DNA of 64,000 nucleotides from Deltaproteobacteria bacterium (lineage in GTDB: Bacteria > Myxococcota_A > UBA796 > SXON01): assembly GCA_947486185.1 (NCBI GenBank), contig CANKTH010000003.1:1-64000 (forward strand), given 5' to 3'. The translations under genes and the position numbers were made by a program. The notes beneath the pieces are model-generated. The model ran no database searches and had not been told where the DNA came from. It saw only the letters and a program-made list of their open reading frames with translations. The first letter of the stretch is position 1. Every line of letters starts with the position of its first letter. Below are positions 28,123 to 36,335 of the stretch, piece after piece.

Positions 28123-28731
28123 TCAGGGGTCCTCAACACTCTCGAGCGGATAACTCTTGCGGAAGGCCAGGCAGGCCCGGTGCAGGATGACGTCGAAGTT
28201 GCCTAGCGTCACACCGAGGTGAGCGGCGCAGTCTTCACGGCTACGATCTTCCAGGAGCCTCATTCGGAGGGCCTCGGCATAACGGGGGTTGATCTTGGCG
28301 AGCGTCGCTTGGATGTCCGTCCGGGTCTGATCCCGGTCCAGATTCTCCGCGTCGGGGCTCTCTTCGAACACCGGCTCGGCTTTGACCGCGTCTTCCAGCT
28401 TCCGTGCCCGCCGGTGGGCCCGGAAGACATCGATGGTCCGGTTGATCGCGATTCGGCGAATCCAGAAGTAGATGCTCTTGTTCGACTCCGGCCGATAGGA
28501 GCGGATCCGCTCCAGTACCAGCCGGAAGGTGTCTCGCAGCACGTCCTCCGCCTGCTCCCGCTGGGGGAGCCGCGGCAGAATCACCTCGCGGAAAAGGCAG
28601 TCCCCATACCAGTGGTAAAGGGTGCCAGCGGCCGCACGATCACCCGCCTGGAGACGTTCGACTACCGAACGTTCCTCCAAAAGCGGTGCAAGCTCGGCCT
28701 CTTCGGTCAGGGTGCCTCCTTGTTCACCCAC
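28123..28731 (-). CDS. ECF-type sigma-70 family RNA polymerase sigma factor
   Basis: 202 residues from GTG. Region 2 is clear (AEDVLRDTFRLVLERIRSYRPESNKSIYFWIRRIAINRTIDVFRAHRRARK), as is region 4 (INPRYAEALRMRLLEDRSREDCAAHLGVTLGNFDVILHRACLAFRK). Region 3 is absent, as in ECF factors. An alternative start is CTG at 28710, preceded by AAGGAGG four nt away; the GTG has no Shine-Dalgarno sequence. It is followed by its likely anti-sigma partner and lies downstream of recF, where gyrB is found in many bacteria. Confidence 0.92.
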   Translation of the reverse strand: MGEQGGTLTEEAELAPLLEERSVVERLQAGDRAAAGTLYHWYGDCLFREVILPRLPQREQAEDVLRDTFRLVLERIRSYRPESNKSIYFWIRRIAINRTIDVFRAHRRARKLEDAVKAEPVFEESPDAENLDRDQTRTDIQATLAKINPRYAEALRMRLLEDRSREDCAAHLGVTLGNFDVILHRACLAFRKSYPLESVEDP

Positions 28732-28833
28732 GCCGACAACGTAGGATGCGGCACGGGCTTACACCCCGGGCTCCGCCGCGGCCGTCGAGAGGGAGTGTCG
28801 CGCGAGGCAGTATCGGGTGTTGGCACCCTCATC

Positions 28834-29904
28834 TCAATGAACCTCACCATCCTGCACCCGGATCTGGCGGAGGTCCAGCCCCGCCGGAAGATACCGGGTG
28901 TCGGTGGTGGTCAAGAAGACCTGTGCACCCAGGGTTCCCAACAACGTGACCAGCTTCTGGCTCCGCTCGGGGTCGAGCTCGCTGCCCAGGTCATCGAGCA
29001 GGAACATCGGCGTCTCCCCGCCACGACGTGCCGCTTCGAGCTCGGCGAGCTTCCACGCGAGCACCATCGAGCGCACCTGGCCCTGCGACGCGAACTGGCG
29101 CGCCGGCCGCCCCGCGAGCCCGAAGTCGAGATCGTCCCGGTGTGGGCCGATCAGCGGGCGACCAAGCTCCCATTCGCGCTCCCGGGCGTCATCCAGCCGC
29201 GCCGTGAACCGCGCCGCGAGCCCTTCGGCGGGACCCAGAAAAGAACGATACCGCACCGTCACCGGCTCGTCCGCGCCGGCCTCCTTATAGAAACGATGGA
29301 ACAACGAGGACATATCGGCCGCCACCCGCTCCCGGGCCGCCACCACCTTGACCCCGACCTCGACGAGACGGCTGTCCACCACGTCGAGGTGGTGCGCCGC
29401 GCTGCGCCCCGAACGTAATAGCGCCGATTTCTGCTGGAGCAACCTACGTAGCTCCTGCACCGGGCCGAGATATGCGGGCTCGACCGTCAGCACCGCCCGA
29501 TCGAGCAACGCCCGCCGCAACGCCGGTTCGCCCCGGAGCAGCAGGGTGTCCGACGGTACAAAGTGGGTCGCCCTCAACGACGCGATCCAGCTCGGTGGGT
29601 CGGCGCCCTTGCCGTCGCGCTGGAGCTTCCTCACACCATCCTCAAAGGACCAACGCCAGGTCCTCAGCATCTCGCCGGACGCGCCTACCCCCTCGACGAT
29701 GCCCCCCGTCCGACCCCAGGCCACCATCTCCGCGGGCCGGGTGGTCCGAAAGCTCCGTAAGGTACCCAGCACACCCACCGCTTCCAGCAGGTTGGTCTTG
29801 CCCTGACCATTGGGCCCGACAAAGGCCACGATCGGTGCGTCCACCTCCACCACCGCGGGGCGAAGGTTCCGAAAGCCCTGGGTCCCGATGCGCTGGAGCC
29901 TCAG
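28834..29904 (-). CDS. recF: DNA replication and repair protein RecF
   Basis: Walker A GPNGQGKTNLLEA, the RecF signature GLAGRPARQFASQGQVRSMVLAWKLAE and Walker B MFLLDDLGSELD identify RecF. The first ATG/GTG/TTG in frame is GTG at 29853, which would remove the conserved N-terminal strand. Reading from a CTG at 29904 adds RLQRIGTQGFRNLRPAV, the expected RecF N-terminus, and gives 356 residues (E. coli RecF 357). The CTG overlaps the dnaN stop as CTGA. RecF loads RecA at gapped DNA together with RecO and RecR. The CTG start is inference from homology and spacing. Confidence 0.94.
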   Translation of the reverse strand: MRLQRIGTQGFRNLRPAVVEVDAPIVAFVGPNGQGKTNLLEAVGVLGTLRSFRTTRPAEMVAWGRTGGIVEGVGASGEMLRTWRWSFEDGVRKLQRDGKGADPPSWIASLRATHFVPSDTLLLRGEPALRRALLDRAVLTVEPAYLGPVQELRRLLQQKSALLRSGRSAAHHLDVVDSRLVEVGVKVVAARERVAADMSSLFHRFYKEAGADEPVTVRYRSFLGPAEGLAARFTARLDDAREREWELGRPLIGPHRDDLDFGLAGRPARQFASQGQVRSMVLAWKLAELEAARRGGETPMFLLDDLGSELDPERSQKLVTLLGTLGAQVFLTTTDTRYLPAGLDLRQIRVQDGEVH

Positions 29905-31013
29905 TCGAGCCTCACCGGCATCACCACGAACAGTGCGTCGGCCACGTCGGGATCACGCAGGATGCACGGGGACAAGGTGTCACCCATCTCGATCGCCACC
30001 TTCGAGCCCGAGAGCACCGAGAGCACCTCCTGGACAAAACGCGCGTTCAAGCCCACAGAGAGGGGCTCGCCCGAAAAGTCCGCCGGCAACTCCTCCCGCG
30101 CATCACCCGCGTCGAGCTTCCGCGCGGTCAGTACGAGCTCATCGGCACCGAACGCGAAGCGGACGGAGTGGCTCCCGTCGGTGGCGAAGATGTTCGCCCG
30201 CTTGAGACCCTCGAGAAAGGTCTCCCGGTCGAGCACGGCGCGCCGCTTGAAGGAGGTGGGCAGGACGGCGCGATAGTCAGGGAACTGGGCCTCCATCAGG
30301 CGCATCTGCACCAAGAAGGAGGGGCAGCGAACCACCGCCGAACGCTCGCCAAAACCGACGGTGACGTCGGTCTCCAGGCCGTCGAGGAAGCGACGGAGTT
30401 CGGCCAGGGGCTTCCTTGGCATGAGCATCTTCGACCGGATCCCGAGATCTCCCGAAAAGGGTCGTTGTGACCACGAGAGACGATTCCCGTCGGTGCCGAC
30501 CATCCGGAGCTTGGGCGGATCCTCCGCGACCGCTTCGAGGTGCGCTCCGCCGAGGCCATAACGGTTGTCGTCCGGCGCCACCGAGAACAGCGTTTGATCG
30601 ATGAGCGCGCGCAGATCGGCGGCGGCGATCGTCAGGCTGCGGTCCGCGTCGAAGCTCGGGAGGGGGGGGAAATCCGCGGCGGGGAAGCCGTTGAGCTTGT
30701 AGGAGGAGCGGCCACAACGTACGTCGATCCGCTGGTTCTGGGCCAGCTTGACCGAGACCACCTCGTTGGGCAACACCCGCGCGACCTGGAAGAAGTTGAC
30801 CGCGTCAACCGCCACCTCTCCCGGGGTGGCGACGTTCGCGGCGAAATCACCGACGAAGGTCATCGCCTTGTCGCTCGCGGTGACCCGCACCCCGTCGGCG
30901 CCCGCTTGGAGGAGCACGGAGGCCAGAATAGGCGTGGTACTCCGCTTTTCGACGATGCCTTGAGCGTGAGTGAGGGCACGCTTCAGGTCATCGCGGTGGA
31001 TCAGGAACTCCAT
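29901..31013 (-). CDS. dnaN: DNA polymerase III beta sliding clamp
   Basis: 370 residues, normal for the family. The N-terminus MEFLIHRDDLKRALTHAQGIVEKRSTTPILASVLLQA and the C-terminus DALFVVMPVRLD are diagnostic; the latter corresponds to the hydrophobic pocket strand YVVMPMRL of E. coli. Three structural repeats span the length. The clamp tethers polymerase to DNA and recruits partner proteins. The start lies 279 bp after the dnaA stop, with the oriC candidate between. The stop overlaps the recF start. Confidence 0.97.
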   Translation of the reverse strand: MEFLIHRDDLKRALTHAQGIVEKRSTTPILASVLLQAGADGVRVTASDKAMTFVGDFAANVATPGEVAVDAVNFFQVARVLPNEVVSVKLAQNQRIDVRCGRSSYKLNGFPAADFPPLPSFDADRSLTIAAADLRALIDQTLFSVAPDDNRYGLGGAHLEAVAEDPPKLRMVGTDGNRLSWSQRPFSGDLGIRSKMLMPRKPLAELRRFLDGLETDVTVGFGERSAVVRCPSFLVQMRLMEAQFPDYRAVLPTSFKRRAVLDRETFLEGLKRANIFATDGSHSVRFAFGADELVLTARKLDAGDAREELPADFSGEPLSVGLNARFVQEVLSVLSGSKVAIEMGDTLSPCILRDPDVADALFVVMPVRLD

Positions 31014-31292
31014 GGACGCTCTCGTTTCAGGATCAGGGGCTTAACCGTAGGTAGAGATCCCTGATGATGATGATGGGGGTGCACCCCAATTGTGGAAAAC
31101 TCAAATTCGGTAGGTTTCTGATGGCTCATGCCCGGGGACAACCCTGGGCAGAGCGTTGGACAACTGGGAGGTTGTCCAGAGGGCCACCCACAGCCGGCGG
31201 ACTTGTCCACCACCGAAGGCGGTTGTGCCTAACACGCTCCCCAACGCTCCCCAGATTATCCACAGGCTTGTCCATAAGGATCGGCGTGGGGC
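31014..31292. other. Candidate chromosome origin (oriC) between dnaA and dnaN
   Basis: The 279-bp gene-free stretch has two perfect DnaA boxes: TTTTCCACA on the minus strand (31091-31099) and TTATCCACA on the plus strand (31256-31264). Related TTGTCCA motifs occur at 31172, 31203 and 31268 on the plus strand and around 31157-31163 on the minus strand, 7 of 9 matches or fewer to the box. The region near 31080-31125 (GTGGAAAACTCAAATTCGG) is the most AT-rich part and could be the unwinding element. Position next to dnaA/dnaN is the usual oriC position. dnaN promoters also lie here. Confidence 0.65.
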
Positions 31293-32606
31293 TCAGGCCC
31301 GACACGCACGCTCGAGGAGATCGAGCTCAGCGCGGGCGTTGGGGTTGGTGTGGACCTGCTCTTCCATCTTCTTGCAGGCGTACTGCACGGTGGAGTTGTC
31401 CCGCCCGAACTCGCGACCGATTTCGGGGAAGGACAAGCCCGTGATGCGCCGGGTGAGGTACATCGCGACCTGGCGCGGGTAGGCGATGTTGGCGGGGCGG
31501 CGATTCCCGCGGATGTCGCTCGGGCGTATGTGAAAATGTTCAGCGACACGGCTGATGATCAGCTCAGGGCCGGGCGGTGGGGCGGCTGGCGGGATCAGGT
31601 CGACGAGCCGCTCCTGGACGAACGGCAGCGTGAGCGGACGGCCATAGAATGCCTTGAGCGCCGATAAACGGTTGAGCACGCCCTCCAGCTCCCGTACCGA
31701 GGTGCGCACCTGCTGGGCGACCGCCCACTGTACGTCGGAGGGCAGGTCGAGGCGTAAGGCTTCGGCTTTTGTAGCGAGGATCGCCATCATCGTCTCGACG
31801 TCGGGCGGCTGCACATCGACCAGGAGTCCGCCTTCGAAACGGCTCCGGAGCCGGGGCTCCAGCTTCCCGATGCTCGCGGGCGGCTCATCGGCGGTGAGCA
31901 CGATCGCCTTTCCTTCGGCGCGCATGATCTCGAAGAGGTAAAAGAGCTCCTCCTCAGTACGATCTCGCCCGGCGAGGAACTGCACGTCGTCGAGGAGGAG
32001 CACGTCCACTTCGGTGCGGAAGCGCTCCCGAAATTCGGCGATCGACCGGGTCTGAAGCGCGCGCACCATCGCGTCGAAAAAGTGCTGAGCCGGGTAATAG
32101 ACAACGTTGAACTTGTGCGAGACACAGTTGCCGATCGCGTGCATCAGGTGGGTCTTGCCGAGCCCAGTGCCGCCGTAGATGAACAGCGGGTTGTGGGCGA
32201 GGCCAGGTGCGTCGGTGACGCCGAGCGCGGCGGCGTGGGCGAACTCGTTGCACTTTCCGACGACGAAGTTGTCGAAGGTCATGCTCCGATCGAGGCCGCT
32301 GTGTGCACGACGCGCTGGCGCTGGCGCGGGCTCCTGTACGCTCGCAGCCCCGTCCCACGTGAGCTCGAGCTCTACCGCCGGCCCGAGCACCTCCCGCCAC
32401 GCCGCGAGGATGTCCCGATAGAGATTATCGTGGATCCAATCGTGATAATACTTGCTCTCCGCGCGTAGACGCACGGTACGGTGACCCACCTGATCGGCGC
32501 GCAGCGCGGACCGGATCCAGATCTCCATGTTCTGATCGCCGATACGGCGCTCCAACGCCACGAGGAACTCCGTCCACGCGTTCTCGCGCCCGCCACCGCC
32601 TTCCAC
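31293..32606 (-). CDS. dnaA: Chromosomal replication initiator protein DnaA
   Basis: 437 residues. Domain I runs about 1-85; domain III starts at STMTF-like SMTFDNFVVGKCNEFAHAAA and has Walker A GGTGLGKTHLMHAIG, Walker B VDVLLLDDVQFLAGRDRTEEELFYLF, sensor 1 and RLRSRFEGGLLVDVQPPD. Domain IV ends in the helix-turn-helix AMYLTRRITGLSFPEIGREFG followed by RDNSTVQYACKKMEE. The usual signature here is GGRDHTTV; this protein has GRDNSTV, one residue shorter and with Asn for His. It opens oriC and also regulates transcription. The adjacent gene upstream is divergent. Confidence 0.98.
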   Translation of the reverse strand: MEGGGGRENAWTEFLVALERRIGDQNMEIWIRSALRADQVGHRTVRLRAESKYYHDWIHDNLYRDILAAWREVLGPAVELELTWDGAASVQEPAPAPARRAHSGLDRSMTFDNFVVGKCNEFAHAAALGVTDAPGLAHNPLFIYGGTGLGKTHLMHAIGNCVSHKFNVVYYPAQHFFDAMVRALQTRSIAEFRERFRTEVDVLLLDDVQFLAGRDRTEEELFYLFEIMRAEGKAIVLTADEPPASIGKLEPRLRSRFEGGLLVDVQPPDVETMMAILATKAEALRLDLPSDVQWAVAQQVRTSVRELEGVLNRLSALKAFYGRPLTLPFVQERLVDLIPPAAPPPGPELIISRVAEHFHIRPSDIRGNRRPANIAYPRQVAMYLTRRITGLSFPEIGREFGRDNSTVQYACKKMEEQVHTNPNARAELDLLERACRA

Positions 32607-32784
32607 CGCGTCCCCCGGCGTCGGGCTTCTCGCCAGCCCACGCGACCGCTACCTACCCCGGCCGGGGGCCCGGCTCAAGCGTCGGATCGCAGCTTCGTGG
32701 CATTTGGTTTTTTTGACTTGCTACGCCTGATCATCTGAACCACCGGACCACCCAGACCCCGGCTGTATACCTGGTGTGTCAACC

Positions 32785-32803
32785 GTGTCGGACACCGGAC
32801 ACC
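32785..32803. promoter_or_regulatory. Palindromic GTGTC/GACAC cluster before the phosphotransferase-like gene
   Basis: GTGTCGGACAC (32785-32795, palindrome with one central base) is followed at once by a third half-site GGACACC and preceded by GGTGTGTC at 32773-32780. The cluster lies 30-60 bp before the start at 32831 and 180 bp from the dnaA start. It could be an operator for the dikinase-like gene. No convincing -35/-10 pair is visible next to it, apart from TATACC at 32766-32771. Confidence 0.3.
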
Positions 32804-32830
32804 AAGTTGCAGAAGCGGTTAGCCGGCGCC

Positions 32831-35227
32831 ATGCTGATCCGGCTTGAGCACGCGGAAGGCGTGGTCCTCGGGGGAAAAGGTGCGGCCCTGCAGCGGCTGT
32901 CGCGCCGTGGCATGCGGGTCCCGCCCACCTGGGTCATCGCGCCCGCCGAGTTTGATCGCTGGTTGAACCTGCATGTTCCGGCGGGTCGTCCGGAGCGGTC
33001 TCCGGGCGAGGAGCTCGCGCTCGCCGCCTGTCTCGCCGCCGCCCCGCCGCCCGACTGGGCGACATCGCTGACGCTCCCGCCGAACTTCCCGCCGAACCTG
33101 GCGGTGCGTTCGAGCGCGCTCGACGAAGACGGGCGTCACAATTCGGCTGCGGGCCAGTACGACACGCTCCTCAACGTCACGCCGGACGGCCTCGGCGAAG
33201 CGGTGAAGATGTGCTGGATGAGCGCCTTTTCGGAGCGTGCGATCGCCTATCGGCGGGGCGCCGCATTCCCCGGGATGGCGGTGCTCGTCCAGCAGATGAT
33301 CGACGCGCGCGCCGCCGGGGTCTTGTTCACCATCAACCCTATCAATGGTAGCTGGCGCGAGATGACCGTAGAGGCGGTCTGGGGACTGGGCGAGGGCCTT
33401 GTCGGCGGCCAGCTCGTGCCCGATCGGTACACCGTGATCCGGCCTCGTCGTCTGCCACGGCCCCTGCAACGGGCGACCCGGCTCGTTCCCCTGCGGATCG
33501 CGCGCGCGACCGTCAGTCGGCAAGCGGAGCGGGTGGCGCCGGCGCGAGAGGGGGGTGTAGGGCGGCGCGAGGTCGACACCCCGGAGGCGCAGAAGCTGGG
33601 TAACGAGCAGATCATCGAGCTTTGCCGACTCGGACTCCGGGCCGAGGCGCTCCAGGGGGAGCCGCAAGACGTCGAGTGGGTGCAGGATCGCGGCGGCGGG
33701 CTCTGGCTGGTACAGGCGCGGGCGGTGACCTCGCGGCGCGCGTTGCCACGCGGTGAAAAAACCCTTTGGACAAGACGTTTTGTCGGAGAGCGTTGGCCGG
33801 AGGGTGTGAGCCATCTGGGGTGGGGCCTGCTCGGGCCGATCCTCGAGCACTTCATCGCCTACCCGCAGACGGAGCTGCGTTACCTTGGCGGGGATCCTCC
33901 ATTTCGCCGAGTCGGGGGCCATCCGTACATCAACGCGACGGTGTTTCGTCACCTCGCGTTCAAGCTCCCGGGCCGGCCGCCCCCTCAGTTCATGATGGAG
34001 TTTTTCCCCGCGGATGAACAAGCCGCCTGGCTTCGACGTTTTGCGGCGCCGCCCGACTTCCGGGTCTACGGGTCGATCTTTCAGGAGACCTTCAGCGAGC
34101 GTCGTTGGGAGCGTTTTCGGTGGAACCCCTTCACCAACCACCGCGCCTGGCGCGGATTCCTCGACACCCTGGACCTGAGGATCGCCGCGTTGAACACGGC
34201 ACCTGAGGCTACGCTCCTCGACGTCGCCACGACGCTCATCCGCGACTACGTGAAGATCCACGTGACGTCATTGTTGTTCGCCAACCTGTGGTATCAGGTG
34301 GTGAGCCCCCTTCTGCCCGAGGGCCGACATGAGGACCTGCTCCGCGCCCCTGAGGGTACAGTCACCGGTTGGGTGAACCGGGAGCTGTGGCGGCTCGGAA
34401 GGAGCGCCTCGCCCAGCGCCCTGGACACCTTCCTGGCCGCACATGGGCATCGTTCGATGGCGAGCTGGGAGATCTTCTCGCCCCGGTGGGGGAGCGATCG
34501 GGCGGGGGTCACCCGGCTGGCGAAGTTGATCGCGGAGGGCCCCGATCCCGGCCCGGCGCTGGAAGAAGCTACCCGGCAGAGCGAAGCGGCGGTCGCGGCG
34601 ATCCGCGACCCGGTCGTGCGGAGCCTGGTGAGGCTGACGCGGAATTATCTGAAGTTACGGGAGGAACAACGTTATCATTTTGACCGCATCCTCGCTCCGG
34701 TGCAGGCGCGGCTGGAGGCCCGAGCCGCTGCGTGGCTGCCCGATCCGCGAGACGTACGTTTCCTCCTCCCGGATGAGCTCGACGGCGGCCTTGGGGTGGC
34801 GGAGCTTCGACGAACGGTGATCACACGCGCCGCCGAGCCTGTTGATCTGCATCCACCGGACTTTCTTCACGGTGACGAGGCGGTTCCGGCGCCCCGAGAC
34901 CAGGGGGGGCGGCTGCAGGGCCTGGGTATCAGCGCCGGGGTCGTACGTGGTCGGACGCGGGTGCTCCGGACCCTGGCCGACGCCGACCAGCTTCGACGCG
35001 GCGAAATCCTCGTTGCCCGGGCGACGGATCCGTCGTGGACGCCGCTGTTCTCGCGGGCGGGAGGGCTCATCCTTGAGCTTGGAAGTATGTTATCCCATGG
35101 CGCCGTGGTGGCGCGCGAGTACCGGATCCCGGGTGTGGTCAACCTGGAGGGGGTCACCGAGCTCCTCGCCGACGGCACCGACGTGACCCTGGATGGTGGT
35201 GCAGGGGTTGTTTGGGTACATCGTTGA
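32831..35227 (+). CDS. PEP-synthase-related dikinase of the rifampin-phosphotransferase layout
   Basis: 798 residues. The N-terminal ATP-grasp/PPDK domain shows GGKGAALQRLSRRGMRVPPTW, LAVRSSALDEDG, AGQYDTLLNV, VLVQQMIDARAAGVLFTINP, AVWGLGEGLVGG and EWVQDRGGGLWLVQARAVT. A long central region (about 320-700) is helical and matches nothing I recognise. The swivelling His domain is at the very C-terminus: GILVAR-like EILVARATDPSWTPLF and GSMLSHGAVVAREYRIPGVV with catalytic His. There is no C-terminal TIM barrel for PEP/pyruvate, so this is not PEP synthase but the layout of rifampin phosphotransferase, which moves the ATP beta-phosphate to a bound small molecule. The acceptor is unknown. Confidence 0.85.
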   Translation: MLIRLEHAEGVVLGGKGAALQRLSRRGMRVPPTWVIAPAEFDRWLNLHVPAGRPERSPGEELALAACLAAAPPPDWATSLTLPPNFPPNLAVRSSALDEDGRHNSAAGQYDTLLNVTPDGLGEAVKMCWMSAFSERAIAYRRGAAFPGMAVLVQQMIDARAAGVLFTINPINGSWREMTVEAVWGLGEGLVGGQLVPDRYTVIRPRRLPRPLQRATRLVPLRIARATVSRQAERVAPAREGGVGRREVDTPEAQKLGNEQIIELCRLGLRAEALQGEPQDVEWVQDRGGGLWLVQARAVTSRRALPRGEKTLWTRRFVGERWPEGVSHLGWGLLGPILEHFIAYPQTELRYLGGDPPFRRVGGHPYINATVFRHLAFKLPGRPPPQFMMEFFPADEQAAWLRRFAAPPDFRVYGSIFQETFSERRWERFRWNPFTNHRAWRGFLDTLDLRIAALNTAPEATLLDVATTLIRDYVKIHVTSLLFANLWYQVVSPLLPEGRHEDLLRAPEGTVTGWVNRELWRLGRSASPSALDTFLAAHGHRSMASWEIFSPRWGSDRAGVTRLAKLIAEGPDPGPALEEATRQSEAAVAAIRDPVVRSLVRLTRNYLKLREEQRYHFDRILAPVQARLEARAAAWLPDPRDVRFLLPDELDGGLGVAELRRTVITRAAEPVDLHPPDFLHGDEAVPAPRDQGGRLQGLGISAGVVRGRTRVLRTLADADQLRRGEILVARATDPSWTPLFSRAGGLILELGSMLSHGAVVAREYRIPGVVNLEGVTELLADGTDVTLDGGAGVVWVHR

Positions 35228-35366
35228 GTTTTGCCGATGATCGTGGCCAGGTGCCCGTCTCCGGAGTCCCACGCCTGATCTGTAGCCGTGGCGCGCCACA
35301 TCCTCCTCGCGTCGGTGCAGGCGCGTGTGGTTGGATTGCGGCCCCGTGTGGGGCTACGGTCCCGGC

Positions 35367-36293
35367 ATGACCGTCGATCTCCAGAACAACCCGCAGGTGG
35401 TGATGCGGGATCCCGCAGGGCGCGAGTTCCACCTGAGCCACGGCGATCTGATCGGCCGCCTGGCGAGCGCGGCGCTGCCGCTCGACGATGGACGGGTGAG
35501 CGAAGCGCACGCGATGATCAGCTTGCGAGAGGGTCAGCTTCAAATACTGGCGCTTCGTGGCGGACTGCTCGTGGAGGGGGATCGCGTGACCCACCGGCCG
35601 CTGAGCCCGGGCCTGGTCCTCACCCTGGCGCCCGGGGTGGACCTCACCGTGGTCGAGGTGTGGGTGCCCCACTCGGTGCTGGGTGTCGAAGGGGATCGCG
35701 GGGCGGTCCAGGCGTTGCCTCGGCAGATATTGCCCGGAGTGGCTTCCTTGTTTGCGGATCCGCACCTCAGGCTGGTTCGGGGCTGGCGGGACGGCGCTCC
35801 CGCCTACGTGTGGAACGACGGCGAACGGTTCAAGCTGCGTACCGCGTCGGGGGTGGTGGAGCTCCGGGCCGGTGACGGCTTCGAGGTCGCTGGCCAACGC
35901 GTGAAGGTCGTAGAGATACCTATGGTGGAGGCTGGAGAGTCTGCGACCCGGCAGCGGCTTGACGCCCCGCTCCGGATCGTCGCGCACTACGACAGCGTAC
36001 AGGTGCATCGGGACGGGCGCACGGCGCTCGTCCTCGGCGGCCGGCCCGCGCGGCTCATCGGCGAGCTCGTCGGCTGTGACTGCCCGGTGGGCTGGGAGGC
36101 GCTCGCGGGGGCGCTCTGGCCAGAAATAACGGATGATGCTGCGTTACTCCGCTCACGCCTCGACGTGGTGCTCTCGCGCATCCGCCAGAAGCTGCGAGCG
36201 GCCGGCATCCGAAGCAACCTCGTGAGCACGGACGGCGCGGGCACTGTGGCGCTCGTGCTGGATCGGCACGACGTCGTGGAGGATCGTTCTTGA
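35367..36293 (+). CDS. FHA-domain protein with C-terminal winged helix
   Basis: 308 residues from the ATG at 35367. Residues about 10-100 form an FHA-like domain (DLIGRLASAALPLDDGRVSEAHAMISLREGQLQILALRGGLLVEGDRV) with the S-x-x-H signature for phosphothreonine binding. Residues about 100-205 contain strands of unknown type. Residues 210-300 resemble an OmpR-type winged helix (ARLIGELVGCDCPVGWEALAGALWPEITDDAALLRSRLDVVLSRIRQKLRAAGI). It precedes a Ser/Thr kinase by 42 bp, so phosphorylation-dependent transcription control is a reasonable inference. Confidence 0.8.
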   Translation: MTVDLQNNPQVVMRDPAGREFHLSHGDLIGRLASAALPLDDGRVSEAHAMISLREGQLQILALRGGLLVEGDRVTHRPLSPGLVLTLAPGVDLTVVEVWVPHSVLGVEGDRGAVQALPRQILPGVASLFADPHLRLVRGWRDGAPAYVWNDGERFKLRTASGVVELRAGDGFEVAGQRVKVVEIPMVEAGESATRQRLDAPLRIVAHYDSVQVHRDGRTALVLGGRPARLIGELVGCDCPVGWEALAGALWPEITDDAALLRSRLDVVLSRIRQKLRAAGIRSNLVSTDGAGTVALVLDRHDVVEDRS

Positions 36294-36335
36294 ACCCGTC
36301 GGCCGAGCGCGGGGTCATCGTGTCGGTCCTCCCGG

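Noticed and set aside
35341..35354. GCCCC-GTGT-GGGGC hairpin before the FHA gene as a terminator
   Set aside because: Only 5 bp of stem, no T-run and close to the start codon; such stems are common by chance at this GC content.
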